Origin: a bacterium
GTDB lineage: Bacteria; Bacillota; Bacilli; Lactobacillales; Streptococcaceae
DNA: 58,448 nucleotides
Reading direction: 5' to 3'
Assembly (NCBI GenBank): GCA_905221115.1
Contig: CAJNBX010000010.1
Coordinates: forward strand, 1 to 58,448
Shown here: positions 8,897 to 17,829 of the stretch, in pieces
Position numbering within the stretch: position 1 is the stretch's first letter
Layout: each line of letters begins with the position of its first letter
The notes under the pieces: generated by a model
The model's database searches: none
What the model was told of the DNA's origin: nothing
What the model saw: the letters and a program-made list of their open reading frames with translations, nothing else
Made by a program: the position numbers and the translations under genes

Positions 8897-9553
8897 ATGT
8901 TTGAAATTTTTAAATCTTACCAGTTTAATCAAGAAAAAGCTCGTGCTTATGGTTTTGTAGAAAATGAGGAGGTCTGGACCCATAGTTGCCAGATTTTGCA
9001 GGGTGATTTTGTCATGACAGTCTCCATCACTACTGATAATGTGAGTTTTCAGGTCTTTGACCGGGAAACGGGCGATCTCTATCCTCAAGTTCATATGCAA
9101 AGTATGAGAGGAAGTTTTGTTGCAAGTGTCCGTGAGGCTTGTTTGGAGATTCTTTGCCAGATATGGAAGACTTGTTTTGATATTCAGGATTTCATCTGTC
9201 CTCAGACTAAACGTATCATGGATCAAGTTCAGGAAAAGTACGGAAATCAGTTGGAGTATCTGTGGGAGAAATCGCCTGATTCGGCAGTGTTAAGACATGA
9301 AGGCAATCAAAAGTGGTATGCTGTTTTGATGAGAATCTCTTGGGATAAGCTGGAAAAGGGCAGAGAAGGACTAGTCGAAGCAGTCAACCTCAAACACGAC
9401 CAAGTATCCGATTTACTTTCACAAAAGGGTATTTATCCAGCTTTTCATATGAACAAACGCTACTGGATTAGTGTGGCTTTTGATGATACGTTTTCAGATG
9501 AAGAGGTGCTAGAATTGATAGAGAAAAGTTGGAGCTTAACCTCTAAAAAATGA
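8897..9553 (+). CDS. MmcQ/YjbR family protein
   Basis: A 218-residue protein. The C-terminal half (from about residue 95) carries the MmcQ/YjbR fold recognised by WYAVLMRISWDKL, the VNLKHDQV segment and the PAFHMNKRYWISVAFDD stretch. The N-terminal part (MFEIFKSYQFNQEKARAYGF) is an extra domain common in streptococcal members. The fold is described as CyaY-like and DNA-binding, but the function is not known. Its translation start is unusual because a hairpin lies between the ribosome-binding site and the ATG. Confidence 0.78.
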   Translation: MFEIFKSYQFNQEKARAYGFVENEEVWTHSCQILQGDFVMTVSITTDNVSFQVFDRETGDLYPQVHMQSMRGSFVASVREACLEILCQIWKTCFDIQDFICPQTKRIMDQVQEKYGNQLEYLWEKSPDSAVLRHEGNQKWYAVLMRISWDKLEKGREGLVEAVNLKHDQVSDLLSQKGIYPAFHMNKRYWISVAFDDTFSDEEVLELIEKSWSLTSKK

Positions 9554-9608
9554 AATATTTTAAGGATTTTCAAGAACTTTCAATTAGCTAAATATTCTAT
9601 ACTGAAGA

Positions 9609-9623
9609 AATTTTCAGAAAATA
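9609..9623 (+). promoter_or_regulatory. CodY box of the leu operon
   Basis: AATTTTCAGAAAATA matches the CodY consensus AATTTTCWGAAAATT at 14 of 15 positions. It lies 12 bases upstream of the -35 of the leu promoter. CodY with bound branched-chain amino acids represses such operons. Confidence 0.8.
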
Positions 9624-9635
9624 TTGGATTTTTTC

Positions 9636-9664
9636 TTGACAAGTGTTTTTAGCTATGCTAAAAT
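9636..9664 (+). promoter_or_regulatory. leu operon promoter
   Basis: TTGACA at 9636-9641, 17-base spacer, TAAAAT at 9659-9664. Transcription should begin near 9671, about 30 bases before the leader peptide. Confidence 0.88.
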
Positions 9665-9700
9665 ACTAAACAAGATATCAAACGAAGGAGAAAGTCAAAC

Positions 9701-9754
9701 ATGAAAACAGCTAAGTTTAATCAATTTGCTTTGTTGTTGAGGTACTCGGGCTAG
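9701..9754 (+). CDS. leuL: leu leader peptide
   Basis: A 17-codon open frame, MKTAKFNQFALLLRYSG, preceded by the strong site AAGGAGAAA. Three consecutive TTG leucine codons sit in the middle, so ribosome speed there senses charged leucine tRNA. It is followed by the alternative RNA structures of an attenuator. This is classic leader-peptide attenuation of the downstream leucine operon. Confidence 0.88.
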   Translation: MKTAKFNQFALLLRYSG

Positions 9755-9764
9755 TGCAAAAAGC

Positions 9765-9838
9765 ATTGGTCCTGTTTGGCTTACCAAGCGGGAGTGAATC
9801 AACATCTCGCTTGGACTTCTAAGCGAGATGTTTTTTTA
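9765..9838 (+). terminator. Leucine attenuator (terminator and antiterminator)
   Basis: The terminator pairs AACATCTCGCTT (9801-9812) with AAGCGAGATGTT (9821-9832), then a T-run. The competing antiterminator pairs CCAAGCGGGAG (9784-9794) with CTCGCTTGG (9806-9814), leaving one bulged G and consuming the terminator's left arm. A third segment, TTGGT near 9765, can pair with ACCAA near 9783 and so block the antiterminator when the ribosome does not stall. Confidence 0.85.
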
Positions 9839-9867
9839 AAAACCACATTTGGAAAAGGGGAAATCTT

Positions 9868-11430
9868 ATGAGAACAGTTGAATTTCTAGATACCAGCCTT
9901 CGGGATGGAGAGCAGACGCCGGGTGTTAACTTTTCAATCAAAGAAAAAATTGCCATAGCAAGGCAGCTGGAGAAATGGGGCATTTCGGCCATTGAAGCTG
10001 GTTTTCCAGCGGCTAGCCCAGACTCATTTACGGCAGTGCAGGAGATTGCTAAGGTCTTGAAGAAAACAGCGGTGACTGGTTTGGCTCGCTCTGTTAAATC
10101 TGATATTGATGCTTGCTACGAGGCCCTCAAGGACGCCAAGTATCCACAGGTTCATGTCTTTATCGCTACCAGTCCGATTCATCGCAAGTATAAGCTCAAT
10201 AAGAGCAAGGAAGAGATTTTGGAAGCTATCAAGGAGCATGTTTCTTATGCTCGTTCTAAGTTTGAAGTGGTCGAATTCTCTCCTGAAGATGCGACTAGAA
10301 CAGAGTTGGATTTCCTCTTGCAAGTTGTTCAAACAGCGGTTGATGCAGGGGCGTCTTATATCAATATCCCTGACACGGTTGGATTTACTACACCAGAAGA
10401 GTATGGAGCAATCTTCAAACACCTGATTGAGAATGTCAAGACGGATCGTCAGATTATCTATTCGCCTCACTGCCACGATGACCTTGGAATGGCAGTGGCT
10501 AATAGCCTTGCTGCTGTCAAGAACGGAGCAGGACGTGTTGAAGGGACTATCAATGGTATTGGGGAGCGAGCTGGAAATGCTGCTCTTGAAGAAATTGCAG
10601 TGGCTCTCAACATTCGCCAAGATTACTATCAAGCAGAGACCAGTATTGTCCTAAATGAGACTATCAATACGTCAGAAATGGTTTCTCGCTTCTCTGGTAT
10701 TCCAGTTCCTAAAAACAAGGCTGTGGTTGGTGGCAATGCCTTCTCTCACGAGTCCGGTATTCACCAAGACGGAGTCCTTAAAAATCCTCTCACTTATGAG
10801 ATTATCACACCTGAATTGGTTGGTGTTAAGAGCAATAGTCTCCCGCTTGGTAAATTGTCTGGTCGCCATGCCTTTGTTGAAAAACTAAGAGAATTGGCTC
10901 TAGATTTTACAGAAGAGGATATCAAGCCACTCTTTGCTAAGTTCAAGGCACTGGCAGACAAGAAACAAGAAATCACAGATGCAGATATTCGAGCTCTGGT
11001 AGCTGGAACCATGGTTGAAAACCCAGAAGGCTTCCATTTTGATGATTTACAACTTCAAACTCATGCAGATAATGACATCGAAGCGCTTGTTAGCCTAGCT
11101 AATATGGATGGTGAGAAAGTTGAGTTCAATGCGTCAGGACAAGGTTCTGTTGAAGCAATCTTTAACGCTATCGATAAGTTCTTTAACCAATCTGTTCGCT
11201 TGGTATCCTATACTATCGATGCGGTGACAGATGGAATCGATGCCCAGGCTCGGGTCTTGGTCACTGTTGAAAACAGAGATACAGAAACCATCTTTAACGC
11301 AGCAGGTCTTGATTTCGATGTGTTGAAAGCTTCGGCTATTGCCTATATTAACGCTAATACCTTTGTTCAAAAAGAGAATGCAGGTGAGATGGGACGGAGC
11401 GTTTCCTATCGCGATATGCCTAGTGTGTAG
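9868..11430 (+). CDS. leuA: LeuA, 2-isopropylmalate synthase
   Basis: Condenses acetyl-CoA with 2-oxoisovalerate, the committed step of leucine synthesis. The 520-residue protein has the HMGL-like TIM barrel with [12 protein letters not shown] at residues 8-19, the metal-binding HCHDD near 201 and the GIGERAGN motif near 232. A C-terminal LeuA regulatory domain (about 390-510) is the site of leucine feedback inhibition. Site AAAGGGGAAA. First gene after the attenuator. Confidence 0.96.
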   Translation: MRTVEFLDTSLRDGEQTPGVNFSIKEKIAIARQLEKWGISAIEAGFPAASPDSFTAVQEIAKVLKKTAVTGLARSVKSDIDACYEALKDAKYPQVHVFIATSPIHRKYKLNKSKEEILEAIKEHVSYARSKFEVVEFSPEDATRTELDFLLQVVQTAVDAGASYINIPDTVGFTTPEEYGAIFKHLIENVKTDRQIIYSPHCHDDLGMAVANSLAAVKNGAGRVEGTINGIGERAGNAALEEIAVALNIRQDYYQAETSIVLNETINTSEMVSRFSGIPVPKNKAVVGGNAFSHESGIHQDGVLKNPLTYEIITPELVGVKSNSLPLGKLSGRHAFVEKLRELALDFTEEDIKPLFAKFKALADKKQEITDADIRALVAGTMVENPEGFHFDDLQLQTHADNDIEALVSLANMDGEKVEFNASGQGSVEAIFNAIDKFFNQSVRLVSYTIDAVTDGIDAQARVLVTVENRDTETIFNAAGLDFDVLKASAIAYINANTFVQKENAGEMGRSVSYRDMPSV

Positions 11431-11441
11431 AGGAGAATGCT

Positions 11442-12479
11442 ATGACAAAGAAAATAGTAGCTCTAGCAGGGGACGGAATCGGTCCAGAAATCATGGAGGC
11501 TGGTTTAGATGTTCTGGAGGCTCTAGCTGAAAAAACAGGTTTTGACTATGAGATTGATAGAAGACCCTTCGGAGGTGCAGGTATTGATGCTGCAGGGCAT
11601 CCCTTACCTGATGAAACCCTCAAGGCAAGTAGGGAAGCAGATGCTATCCTACTAGCAGCTATCGGTAGTCCTCAGTATGATGGAGAAGCGGTACGCCCTG
11701 AACAAGGATTGCTGGCTCTCCGTAAGGAACTCAATCTTTACGCTAATATTCGGCCTGTAAAAATCTTTGATAGTCTCAAACATTTGTCACCACTCAAACC
11801 AGAACGAATTGCTGGTGTAGACTTTGTCGTGGTGCGTGAGTTGACAGGTGGTATCTACTTTGGGGACCATATCCTTGAAGAGCGAAAAGCGCGTGATATC
11901 AACTACTATAGCTATGAGGAAGTGGAGCGGATTATTCGTAAGGCCTTTGAAATCGCAAGAAGTCGCAGAAAAATCGTTACTAGTATCGATAAGCAAAATG
12001 TTCTAGCGACCTCAAAACTCTGGCGGAAAGTGGCTGAGGAAGTCGCGCAGGATTTCCCAGATGTAACCTTGGAACACCAGCTGGTAGACTCAGCTGCCAT
12101 GCTCATGATTACCAATCCTGCCAAGTTCGATGTCATCGTGACGGAGAATCTTTTCGGAGATATCTTATCTGATGAATCAAGCGTTTTATCAGGCACACTT
12201 GGAGTCATGCCATCAGCCAGTCATTCTGAAAAGGGTCCAAGTCTCTATGAGCCCATTCACGGTTCGGCACCCGATATTGCAGGTCAAGGAATTGCCAATC
12301 CTATTTCCATGATTTTATCAGTTGCCATGATGTTGAGAGATAGTTTCGGACGTTATGAGGATGCGGAACGTATCGAGCATGCTGTTGAGGCAAGTTTAGC
12401 CGCTGGCATTTTAACAAGAGATATAGGTGGACAGGCTTCGACCAAGGAAATGACGGAAGCTATTATTGCAAGGATATGA
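11442..12479 (+). CDS. leuB: LeuB, 3-isopropylmalate dehydrogenase
   Basis: Oxidises and decarboxylates 3-isopropylmalate with NAD+. The 345-residue protein shows LAGDGIGPEI at its start, the arginine-rich substrate segment RELTGGIYFG, and the metal-binding NLFGDILSDE motif near residue 235, then the adenosine-binding HGSAPDIAG. It starts 11 bases after leuA, and its stop overlaps the next start as ATGA. Confidence 0.96.
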   Translation: MTKKIVALAGDGIGPEIMEAGLDVLEALAEKTGFDYEIDRRPFGGAGIDAAGHPLPDETLKASREADAILLAAIGSPQYDGEAVRPEQGLLALRKELNLYANIRPVKIFDSLKHLSPLKPERIAGVDFVVVRELTGGIYFGDHILEERKARDINYYSYEEVERIIRKAFEIARSRRKIVTSIDKQNVLATSKLWRKVAEEVAQDFPDVTLEHQLVDSAAMLMITNPAKFDVIVTENLFGDILSDESSVLSGTLGVMPSASHSEKGPSLYEPIHGSAPDIAGQGIANPISMILSVAMMLRDSFGRYEDAERIEHAVEASLAAGILTRDIGGQASTKEMTEAIIARI

Positions 12480-12745
12480 AGTTAGACGAAAAAATTACTC
12501 TAGTCCTTTTGATTTGGAATGTCATGGTTTTCTTGATTTATGGTATTGACAAATCCAAGGCAAGGAGAAGAGCTTGGCGCATCCCTGAGAAAATCTTACT
12601 TATTTTAGCCTTTACTTGTGGTGGTTTTGGTGCCTGGTTAGCAGGAATCATCTTTCATCACAAGACTAGAAAATGGTACTTTAAAACGGTTTGGTTTCTC
12701 GGGATGGTGACCACACTAGTAGCCTTATATTTTATTTGGAGGTAA
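12476..12745 (+). CDS. DUF1294 small membrane protein
   Basis: An 89-residue protein with three or four hydrophobic helices and the conserved motif GIDKSKARRRAWRIPE, followed by GGFGAWLAG and FHHKTRKWYF. These mark the DUF1294 family, whose function is not known. It is placed between leuB and leuC, overlapping leuB by four bases and ending three bases before leuC, so it is translated with the leucine enzymes. The setting hints at a link to leucine metabolism or mere operon capture. Confidence 0.85.
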   Translation: MKLDEKITLVLLIWNVMVFLIYGIDKSKARRRAWRIPEKILLILAFTCGGFGAWLAGIIFHHKTRKWYFKTVWFLGMVTTLVALYFIWR

Positions 12746-12748
12746 TGG

Positions 12749-14131
12749 ATGGCAGGAAAATCGATTTTTGATAAATTATGGGACCGTCATGTCATCACGG
12801 GAGAAGAGGGGCAACCCCAACTCATGTATGTGGACCAGCACTATATCCACGAAGTGACCAGTCCACAGGCTTTTCAAGGATTGCGAGATGCAGGTCGTAG
12901 ATTGAGACGACCAGACTTGACATTTGGAACCTTTGACCACAATGTCCCAACAGTCAATATCTACGATATTCGAGATGTGATTTCTAAGGCTCAAATTGAT
13001 AAGCTTGCAGAAAATGTTGAGGAGTTTGGGATTGAACATGCAGCCCACGGTTCTGAAAAACAGGGAATCGTACACATGGTTGGTCCAGAAACAGGACGAA
13101 CCCAACCAGGGAAATTCATCGTCTGTGGAGATAGCCATACGGCAACCCACGGAGCATTCGGAGCTATCGCCTTTGGAATTGGGACCAGTGAGGTCGAGCA
13201 TGTCTTTGCTACCCAGACCCTCTGGCAAGTTAAACCTAAGAAAATGCTGGTGGAGTTCACAGGAGTTCCTCAAAGGGGAGTTTATTCCAAGGATTTTATT
13301 CTCGCCTTGATTGCCAAGTACGGCGTTGCCTGTGGTGTTGGCTATGTAGTGGAATATCGTGGGCAAGCGATTGATGCATTGAGCATGGAAGAGCGAATGA
13401 CCATCTGCAATATGTCCATCGAGTTTGGCTCTAAGATGGGAATTATGAATCCAGATCAAACCACCTATGACTATCTCAAGGGACGGGAATGTGTTCCAGA
13501 GAATTTCGAAGAGGCTGTGGCGGATTGGAAAACAATTGTCAGTGATGAGGATGCCGTTTATGATAAGGTTATCCGGATGGATGTCTCTGACTTGGCTCCT
13601 ATGGTAACCTGGGGAACTAATCCTGCTATGGGTGTTGACTTTGACAGTAGATTCCCAGAAATTAAGGATATGAATGATGAGCGCGCTTATAATTACATGG
13701 ACTTGGAGCCTGGTCAAAAGCCAGCGGATATTGAACTAGGCTATATCTTTATCGGGTCTTGTACCAATGCTCGTCTCAGCGACTTACAGCTGGCTGCGCG
13801 ATTTGTCAAAGGAAAGAAAATTGCTCCTAACTTAACGGCTATCGTAGTCCCAGGCTCTCGTCCTGTCAAACGAGCTGCGGAGAAATTGGGCTTGGATAAA
13901 GTTTTCCTAGATGCTGGCTTTGAGTGGCGAGACCCAGGTTGCTCAATGTGCCTAGGAATGAATCCGGACAAGGTTCCTGATGGCGTCCACTGTGCCTCAA
14001 CCAGCAACCGTAACTTTGAAGACAGACAGGGATTTGGTGCTAAGACCCATCTCTGCAGTCCAGCCATGGCAGCTGCGGCAGCTATCGCAGGGCGCTTCGT
14101 AGATGTTCGGCAAATGCCAGAGGCCCAGTAA
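12749..14131 (+). CDS. leuC: LeuC, 3-isopropylmalate dehydratase large subunit
   Basis: With LeuD it isomerises 2- to 3-isopropylmalate. The 460-residue aconitase-family protein carries the CGDSHT motif near residue 131 and the three cysteines that bind the 4Fe-4S cluster in GSCTNA (near 337) and PGCSMCLGM (near 397). Site GGAGG overlaps the DUF1294 gene end. Confidence 0.96.
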   Translation: MAGKSIFDKLWDRHVITGEEGQPQLMYVDQHYIHEVTSPQAFQGLRDAGRRLRRPDLTFGTFDHNVPTVNIYDIRDVISKAQIDKLAENVEEFGIEHAAHGSEKQGIVHMVGPETGRTQPGKFIVCGDSHTATHGAFGAIAFGIGTSEVEHVFATQTLWQVKPKKMLVEFTGVPQRGVYSKDFILALIAKYGVACGVGYVVEYRGQAIDALSMEERMTICNMSIEFGSKMGIMNPDQTTYDYLKGRECVPENFEEAVADWKTIVSDEDAVYDKVIRMDVSDLAPMVTWGTNPAMGVDFDSRFPEIKDMNDERAYNYMDLEPGQKPADIELGYIFIGSCTNARLSDLQLAARFVKGKKIAPNLTAIVVPGSRPVKRAAEKLGLDKVFLDAGFEWRDPGCSMCLGMNPDKVPDGVHCASTSNRNFEDRQGFGAKTHLCSPAMAAAAAIAGRFVDVRQMPEAQ

Positions 14132-14140
14132 GGAGAGGAT

Positions 14141-14734
14141 ATGGAGAAATTTACAGTTTATACAGGAACGACCGTTCCTCTCATGAATGATAACATCGAC
14201 ACCGACCAAATCCTACCCAAGCAGTTTCTCAAGTTGATTGATAAGAAAGGCTTTGGTAAGTACCTCATGTATGCTTGGCGTTATCTGGACGATAACTACA
14301 CTGAGGATCCTGACTTTGTCTTTAACCGACCTGAATACCGCAAAGCCAGTATCCTCATCTCAGGTGATAACTTTGGGGCAGGTTCTTCGAGGGAACATGC
14401 AGCTTGGGCACTAGCAGACTACGGTTTTAAGGTCGTGATTGCAGGATCTTTCGGTGACATTCATTACAATAATGAACTCAATAATGGTATGTTACCAATT
14501 GTTCAGCCCAGAGAGGTTAGAGAGAAACTAGCCAAGCTCAAACCAACTGATCAGGTAACTGTGGACTTAGAACAACAAAAAATCATCTCACCAGTTGGAG
14601 AATTCACTTTTGAAATAGATAGCGAATGGAAACACAAGCTCTTAAATGGTTTGGATGATATCGGTATTACTTTGCAGTATGAAGACTTGATTGCTGCTTA
14701 TGAAAAACAACGACCAGCCTACTGGCAGGATTAG
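14141..14734 (+). CDS. leuD: LeuD, 3-isopropylmalate dehydratase small subunit
   Basis: The 197-residue swivel-domain subunit partnering LeuC. It shows the NIDTDQILP motif near residue 18 and the GAGSSREHA substrate-binding loop near 79. It follows leuC by nine bases with an AAGGAG site and closes the set of leucine-specific enzymes; leucine transamination is presumably done elsewhere. Confidence 0.96.
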   Translation: MEKFTVYTGTTVPLMNDNIDTDQILPKQFLKLIDKKGFGKYLMYAWRYLDDNYTEDPDFVFNRPEYRKASILISGDNFGAGSSREHAAWALADYGFKVVIAGSFGDIHYNNELNNGMLPIVQPREVREKLAKLKPTDQVTVDLEQQKIISPVGEFTFEIDSEWKHKLLNGLDDIGITLQYEDLIAAYEKQRPAYWQD

Positions 14735-14761
14735 AAAAAATAGAAAAGGAAATATAGAACT

Positions 14762-15541
14762 ATGACAAAACACATTCAATGGAACGGAACACTTTCACAA
14801 GAAGGCTATGACATTTTAAAAGGTGAGGGCGGATGTATCGTTTGCCCTACTAAAGTCGGTTACATTATCATGACCAGCGATAAGGCAGGACTTGAGCGTA
14901 AGTTCGCAGCCAAAGAGCGTAACCGTAATAAACCAGGTGTTGTTCTCTGCGGTAGCATGGATGAACTTCGCGCTTTAGCACAACTTAACCCAGAAATTGA
15001 AGCCTTTTACCAAAAACATTGGGATGAAGACATTCTCCTCGGTTGTATCCTTCCTTGGAAACCAGAAGCCTTTGAAAAACTCAAAGCATATGGGGATGGC
15101 CGTGAAGAGCTGATGACTGACGTGCGTGGTACTAGCTGCTTTGTTATCAAATTTGGGAAAGCTGGTGAACAATTGGCTGCAAAACTCTGGGAAGAAGGCA
15201 AGATGGTCTATGCTTCATCAGCAAACCCATCTGGAAAAGGAAACCGTGGTAAGGTAGAAGGTATCGGAGAACGTATCGAAGGAGCAGTGGACCTTGTCAT
15301 TGAAGCAGACGACTACGTGGCATCAATCCAACCGGACAAAACGATTGAAACTCGCTACGAGCAAGGTGTGATGGTGTCTATGGTTGATAAAGATGGCAAA
15401 CTCATCCCAGAACAAGGAGGAGCACGTTCAACTTCACCAGCACCAGTTGTGATCCGCAAAGGGCTTGACATTGATAAAATCATGATGCACCTGTCAGATA
15501 CCTTTAACTCATGGGACTACCGTCAGGGAGAGTATTATTAA
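14762..15541 (+). CDS. YrdC/Sua5-family protein
   Basis: A 259-residue protein with the YrdC fold: CIVCPTKVGYIIM near residue 22, the KxRxRxKP-like AKERNRNKPG segment near 52, and YASSANPSGKGNRG near 153. The family includes the threonylcarbamoyl-AMP synthase of tRNA t6A formation. This branch has a divergent tail and may have another role. It follows leuD by 27 bases with its own AAGGAAA site and probably shares the leu transcript, ending at the next terminator. Confidence 0.75.
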   Translation: MTKHIQWNGTLSQEGYDILKGEGGCIVCPTKVGYIIMTSDKAGLERKFAAKERNRNKPGVVLCGSMDELRALAQLNPEIEAFYQKHWDEDILLGCILPWKPEAFEKLKAYGDGREELMTDVRGTSCFVIKFGKAGEQLAAKLWEEGKMVYASSANPSGKGNRGKVEGIGERIEGAVDLVIEADDYVASIQPDKTIETRYEQGVMVSMVDKDGKLIPEQGGARSTSPAPVVIRKGLDIDKIMMHLSDTFNSWDYRQGEYY

Positions 15542-15551
15542 TATTTAAAAG

Positions 15552-15598
15552 AAGTCTAGTGCTAAGAGGGAATACCCCACTCTACACTAGGCTTTTTC
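15552..15598 (+). terminator. Terminator closing the leu-yrdC transcript
   Basis: Long stem, AAGTCTAGTG with CACTAGGCTT, extended inward by AGAGGG/CCACTCT, followed by TTTTTCTTT. Confidence 0.82.
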
Positions 15599-15665
15599 TT
15601 TAGAAATTCTTTTCTTTTTTTGATAGATATGATATGCTAGATGCAGAATATATTAATAGAATGTA

Positions 15666-15703
15666 GTTCCGTTCAAAGTAAAATATCTTACTTTGAACGA
15701 AAC
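15666..15703. repeat. Near-perfect palindrome over the mcrBC promoter
   Basis: GTTCCGTTCAAAGTAA (15666-15681) and TTACTTTGAACGAAAC (15688-15703) are inverted 16-base arms with one mismatch and a 6-base spacer. The right arm fills the space between a -35-like TATCTT (15684-15689) and TATAAT (15707-15712). This placement suggests a repressor operator. A hairpin in a longer upstream transcript or a mobile-element end are other readings. Confidence 0.75.
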
Positions 15704-15712
15704 AAATATAAT
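15684..15712 (+). promoter_or_regulatory. mcrBC promoter
   Basis: TATAAT at 15707-15712 with a weak -35 (TATCTT) 17 bases upstream, 42 bases before the mcrB start. The upstream palindrome overlaps it. Confidence 0.6.
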
Positions 15713-15753
15713 TTACGTCTAACAATAAATTTTTAATAAGCAAGGAAAACACA

Positions 15754-17829
15754 ATGATTTCAAAACAAACTTTCATTGGCAGGATAAAAAAAGAATTCCC
15801 AGATGCAATTGAAAATCAAACAAAAAGTTATATTTCTTTTCAGGTTAAGAATAGGAAAGGAAAGTTACAAAATTTTATAGAGATTAATTTTCAGAATAAA
15901 GGAATAAAGATTGCCGTTCTCTCTAAAAGTCTTCGTGATTCAGATATTTTGTTGTTTAATAAGAGGCCTGATTCATTCGGTTGGACACTTGATGCTGAGT
16001 ATTTTATTAAGGACGAAAATTCATTAAATGAGATTTTACCTTTTATAAATAAATCTTATGAGTTTGTAAAAAGTGGAGTTAATTTAGAGCGTTATCAAGT
16101 CTTCAGAGAATTTTTGTCTAAATTTGTGAATCAAGCAAATATCTATAATTCGAAAGATATAGACATTAAACGTTCTCCAAAATTAGATGGAGCTGAACAT
16201 CTTTATCCTGCTCTGACTATTGAGGGTATTCCGTACAAAGTTCAAATGGCTAGTAATGGTTGTTATGGTCCAAAGAGTGGAGAGGGATCTAGAAAATTAC
16301 CTTACTTTGGTTATCAATTAAATAAAATTGATAATTCATGGATAAATATAAGGTGTGGTTTTCAGCAATCAAAACTCACAGAATTTAAAATAGTAAAATG
16401 GTATAGTAATAATCCAGATGAAGATTTAGAGTATAAATACCTTGTCAAGGACTTAGAGTTGGAATCAACTGCTGAACCTAACGATATTTTAAAAGAGTTT
16501 TATGATAATTTCACTAGTTTTTATAGGAAAGAAGAAATGAAAGATGTAAACATGTTAGAAAATATCAACGAGTATAAGAATATCTTATTACAATCCAAAA
16601 ACATCATCCTACGTGGTGCACCGGGGACGGGAAAAACTTATCTTGCTAAAGAAATTGCTAAAGAATTAACGGATGGTAACGAAGATCGAATCGGCTTTGT
16701 ACAGTTTCACCCATCTTATGACTATACGGATTTTGTAGAGGGTTTAAGACCGGTATCAAATGGGGATGGAGCTATTGAGTTTAAATTACAAGATGGTATT
16801 TTTAAAGAGTTTTGTTTGAAAGCAAAGAAAAATTGGCTTTATTCACATAAAAACAAGGATGATTTAGAAAAGGAAAAAAAATCAATAGCAAAGATTTCAA
16901 AATATTTTGCTAATATGGAGTTTCCGTCTGACAAGTTATATACAAAACGTCAATCGTCCTTTATCATTACAGAAATTGATGAAAATTACATTTATATATC
17001 TATTCCTGAAAATGAGGTATCAAAAAATGCAAAATTGAAAATTAAAGATATCGAAGCAATGTTAACTTCAGAATCTCAATTTGAACATGTTAAAGATATA
17101 ACTCAGTTTTTTAATAAAAATAATGCAACCCAAGAATTTTCATACTATTTGACACTTTACAAAATGATAAAAAATGAAAGTATTCAGGATGAAATAATAG
17201 AAATAGATAATGAATTGAAAAACTTCGTTTTCATCATCGATGAGATCAATCGTGGGGAGATTTCTAAGATTTTTGGTGAACTCTTTTTCTCTATCGATCC
17301 TGGTTATCGTGGTGAAAAGGGAAGTATTTCTACCCAGTATGCTAATTTACATGAGACTGATGAGAAATTTTATATCCCTGAGAATGTCTACATCATTGGA
17401 ACTATGAATGATATTGACCGCTCAGTGGATACCTTTGATTTTGCTATGCGTCGTCGTTTCCGTTTTGTTGAAATTACTGCTGAAAGTCAACTTGGTATGC
17501 TTGATGAGGTGCTTGGTGATAAAGCTGAAGAAGCGAAAAAACGTCTAAGAAACTTGAATACTGCTATTGAAAACGTTCAGGAATTAAACAGTCATTACCA
17601 TATCGGACCAAGTTATTTCCGTAATTTAAAAGAATTGGATTATGACTATGAATTACTCTGGTCTGATTACCTCAAACCTCTTTTGGAAGATTATCTACGT
17701 GGTTCTTATGACGAGGTTGAAACTCTGGAAACTTTAAAAAAGGCATTTGATCTGACAAAGAATGAGCAAAAAGATCAGGCAGTAGCTGATGACAATGAAG
17801 GCGATGAAAACGATGCTGCGGATTACTGA
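15754..17829 (+). CDS. mcrB: McrB-like AAA+ GTPase of a McrBC restriction system
   Basis: The motor and DNA-recognition subunit of a type IV-like restriction system. The 691-residue protein has three parts. Residues 1-110 resemble a DUF5655-like domain (FGWTLDAEYFI, INKSYEF). Residues 130-255 form a second N-terminal module that I do not recognise. The AAA+ domain runs from Walker A GAPGTGKT near 287 to Walker B FIIDEINRG near 493, then GTMNDIDRS near 549 and RRRFRF. McrB enzymes use GTP, and NDID fits the MNxxD signature. About 110 residues (375-485) are inserted between Walker A and B. Site AAGGAAA. The gene is more AT-rich than its neighbours, suggesting acquisition. Confidence 0.87.
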   Translation: MISKQTFIGRIKKEFPDAIENQTKSYISFQVKNRKGKLQNFIEINFQNKGIKIAVLSKSLRDSDILLFNKRPDSFGWTLDAEYFIKDENSLNEILPFINKSYEFVKSGVNLERYQVFREFLSKFVNQANIYNSKDIDIKRSPKLDGAEHLYPALTIEGIPYKVQMASNGCYGPKSGEGSRKLPYFGYQLNKIDNSWINIRCGFQQSKLTEFKIVKWYSNNPDEDLEYKYLVKDLELESTAEPNDILKEFYDNFTSFYRKEEMKDVNMLENINEYKNILLQSKNIILRGAPGTGKTYLAKEIAKELTDGNEDRIGFVQFHPSYDYTDFVEGLRPVSNGDGAIEFKLQDGIFKEFCLKAKKNWLYSHKNKDDLEKEKKSIAKISKYFANMEFPSDKLYTKRQSSFIITEIDENYIYISIPENEVSKNAKLKIKDIEAMLTSESQFEHVKDITQFFNKNNATQEFSYYLTLYKMIKNESIQDEIIEIDNELKNFVFIIDEINRGEISKIFGELFFSIDPGYRGEKGSISTQYANLHETDEKFYIPENVYIIGTMNDIDRSVDTFDFAMRRRFRFVEITAESQLGMLDEVLGDKAEEAKKRLRNLNTAIENVQELNSHYHIGPSYFRNLKELDYDYELLWSDYLKPLLEDYLRGSYDEVETLETLKKAFDLTKNEQKDQAVADDNEGDENDAADY

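Noticed and set aside
12776..13717. Long antisense frame opposite leuC
   Set aside because: It mirrors the leuC codons, has no start signal and no family features.
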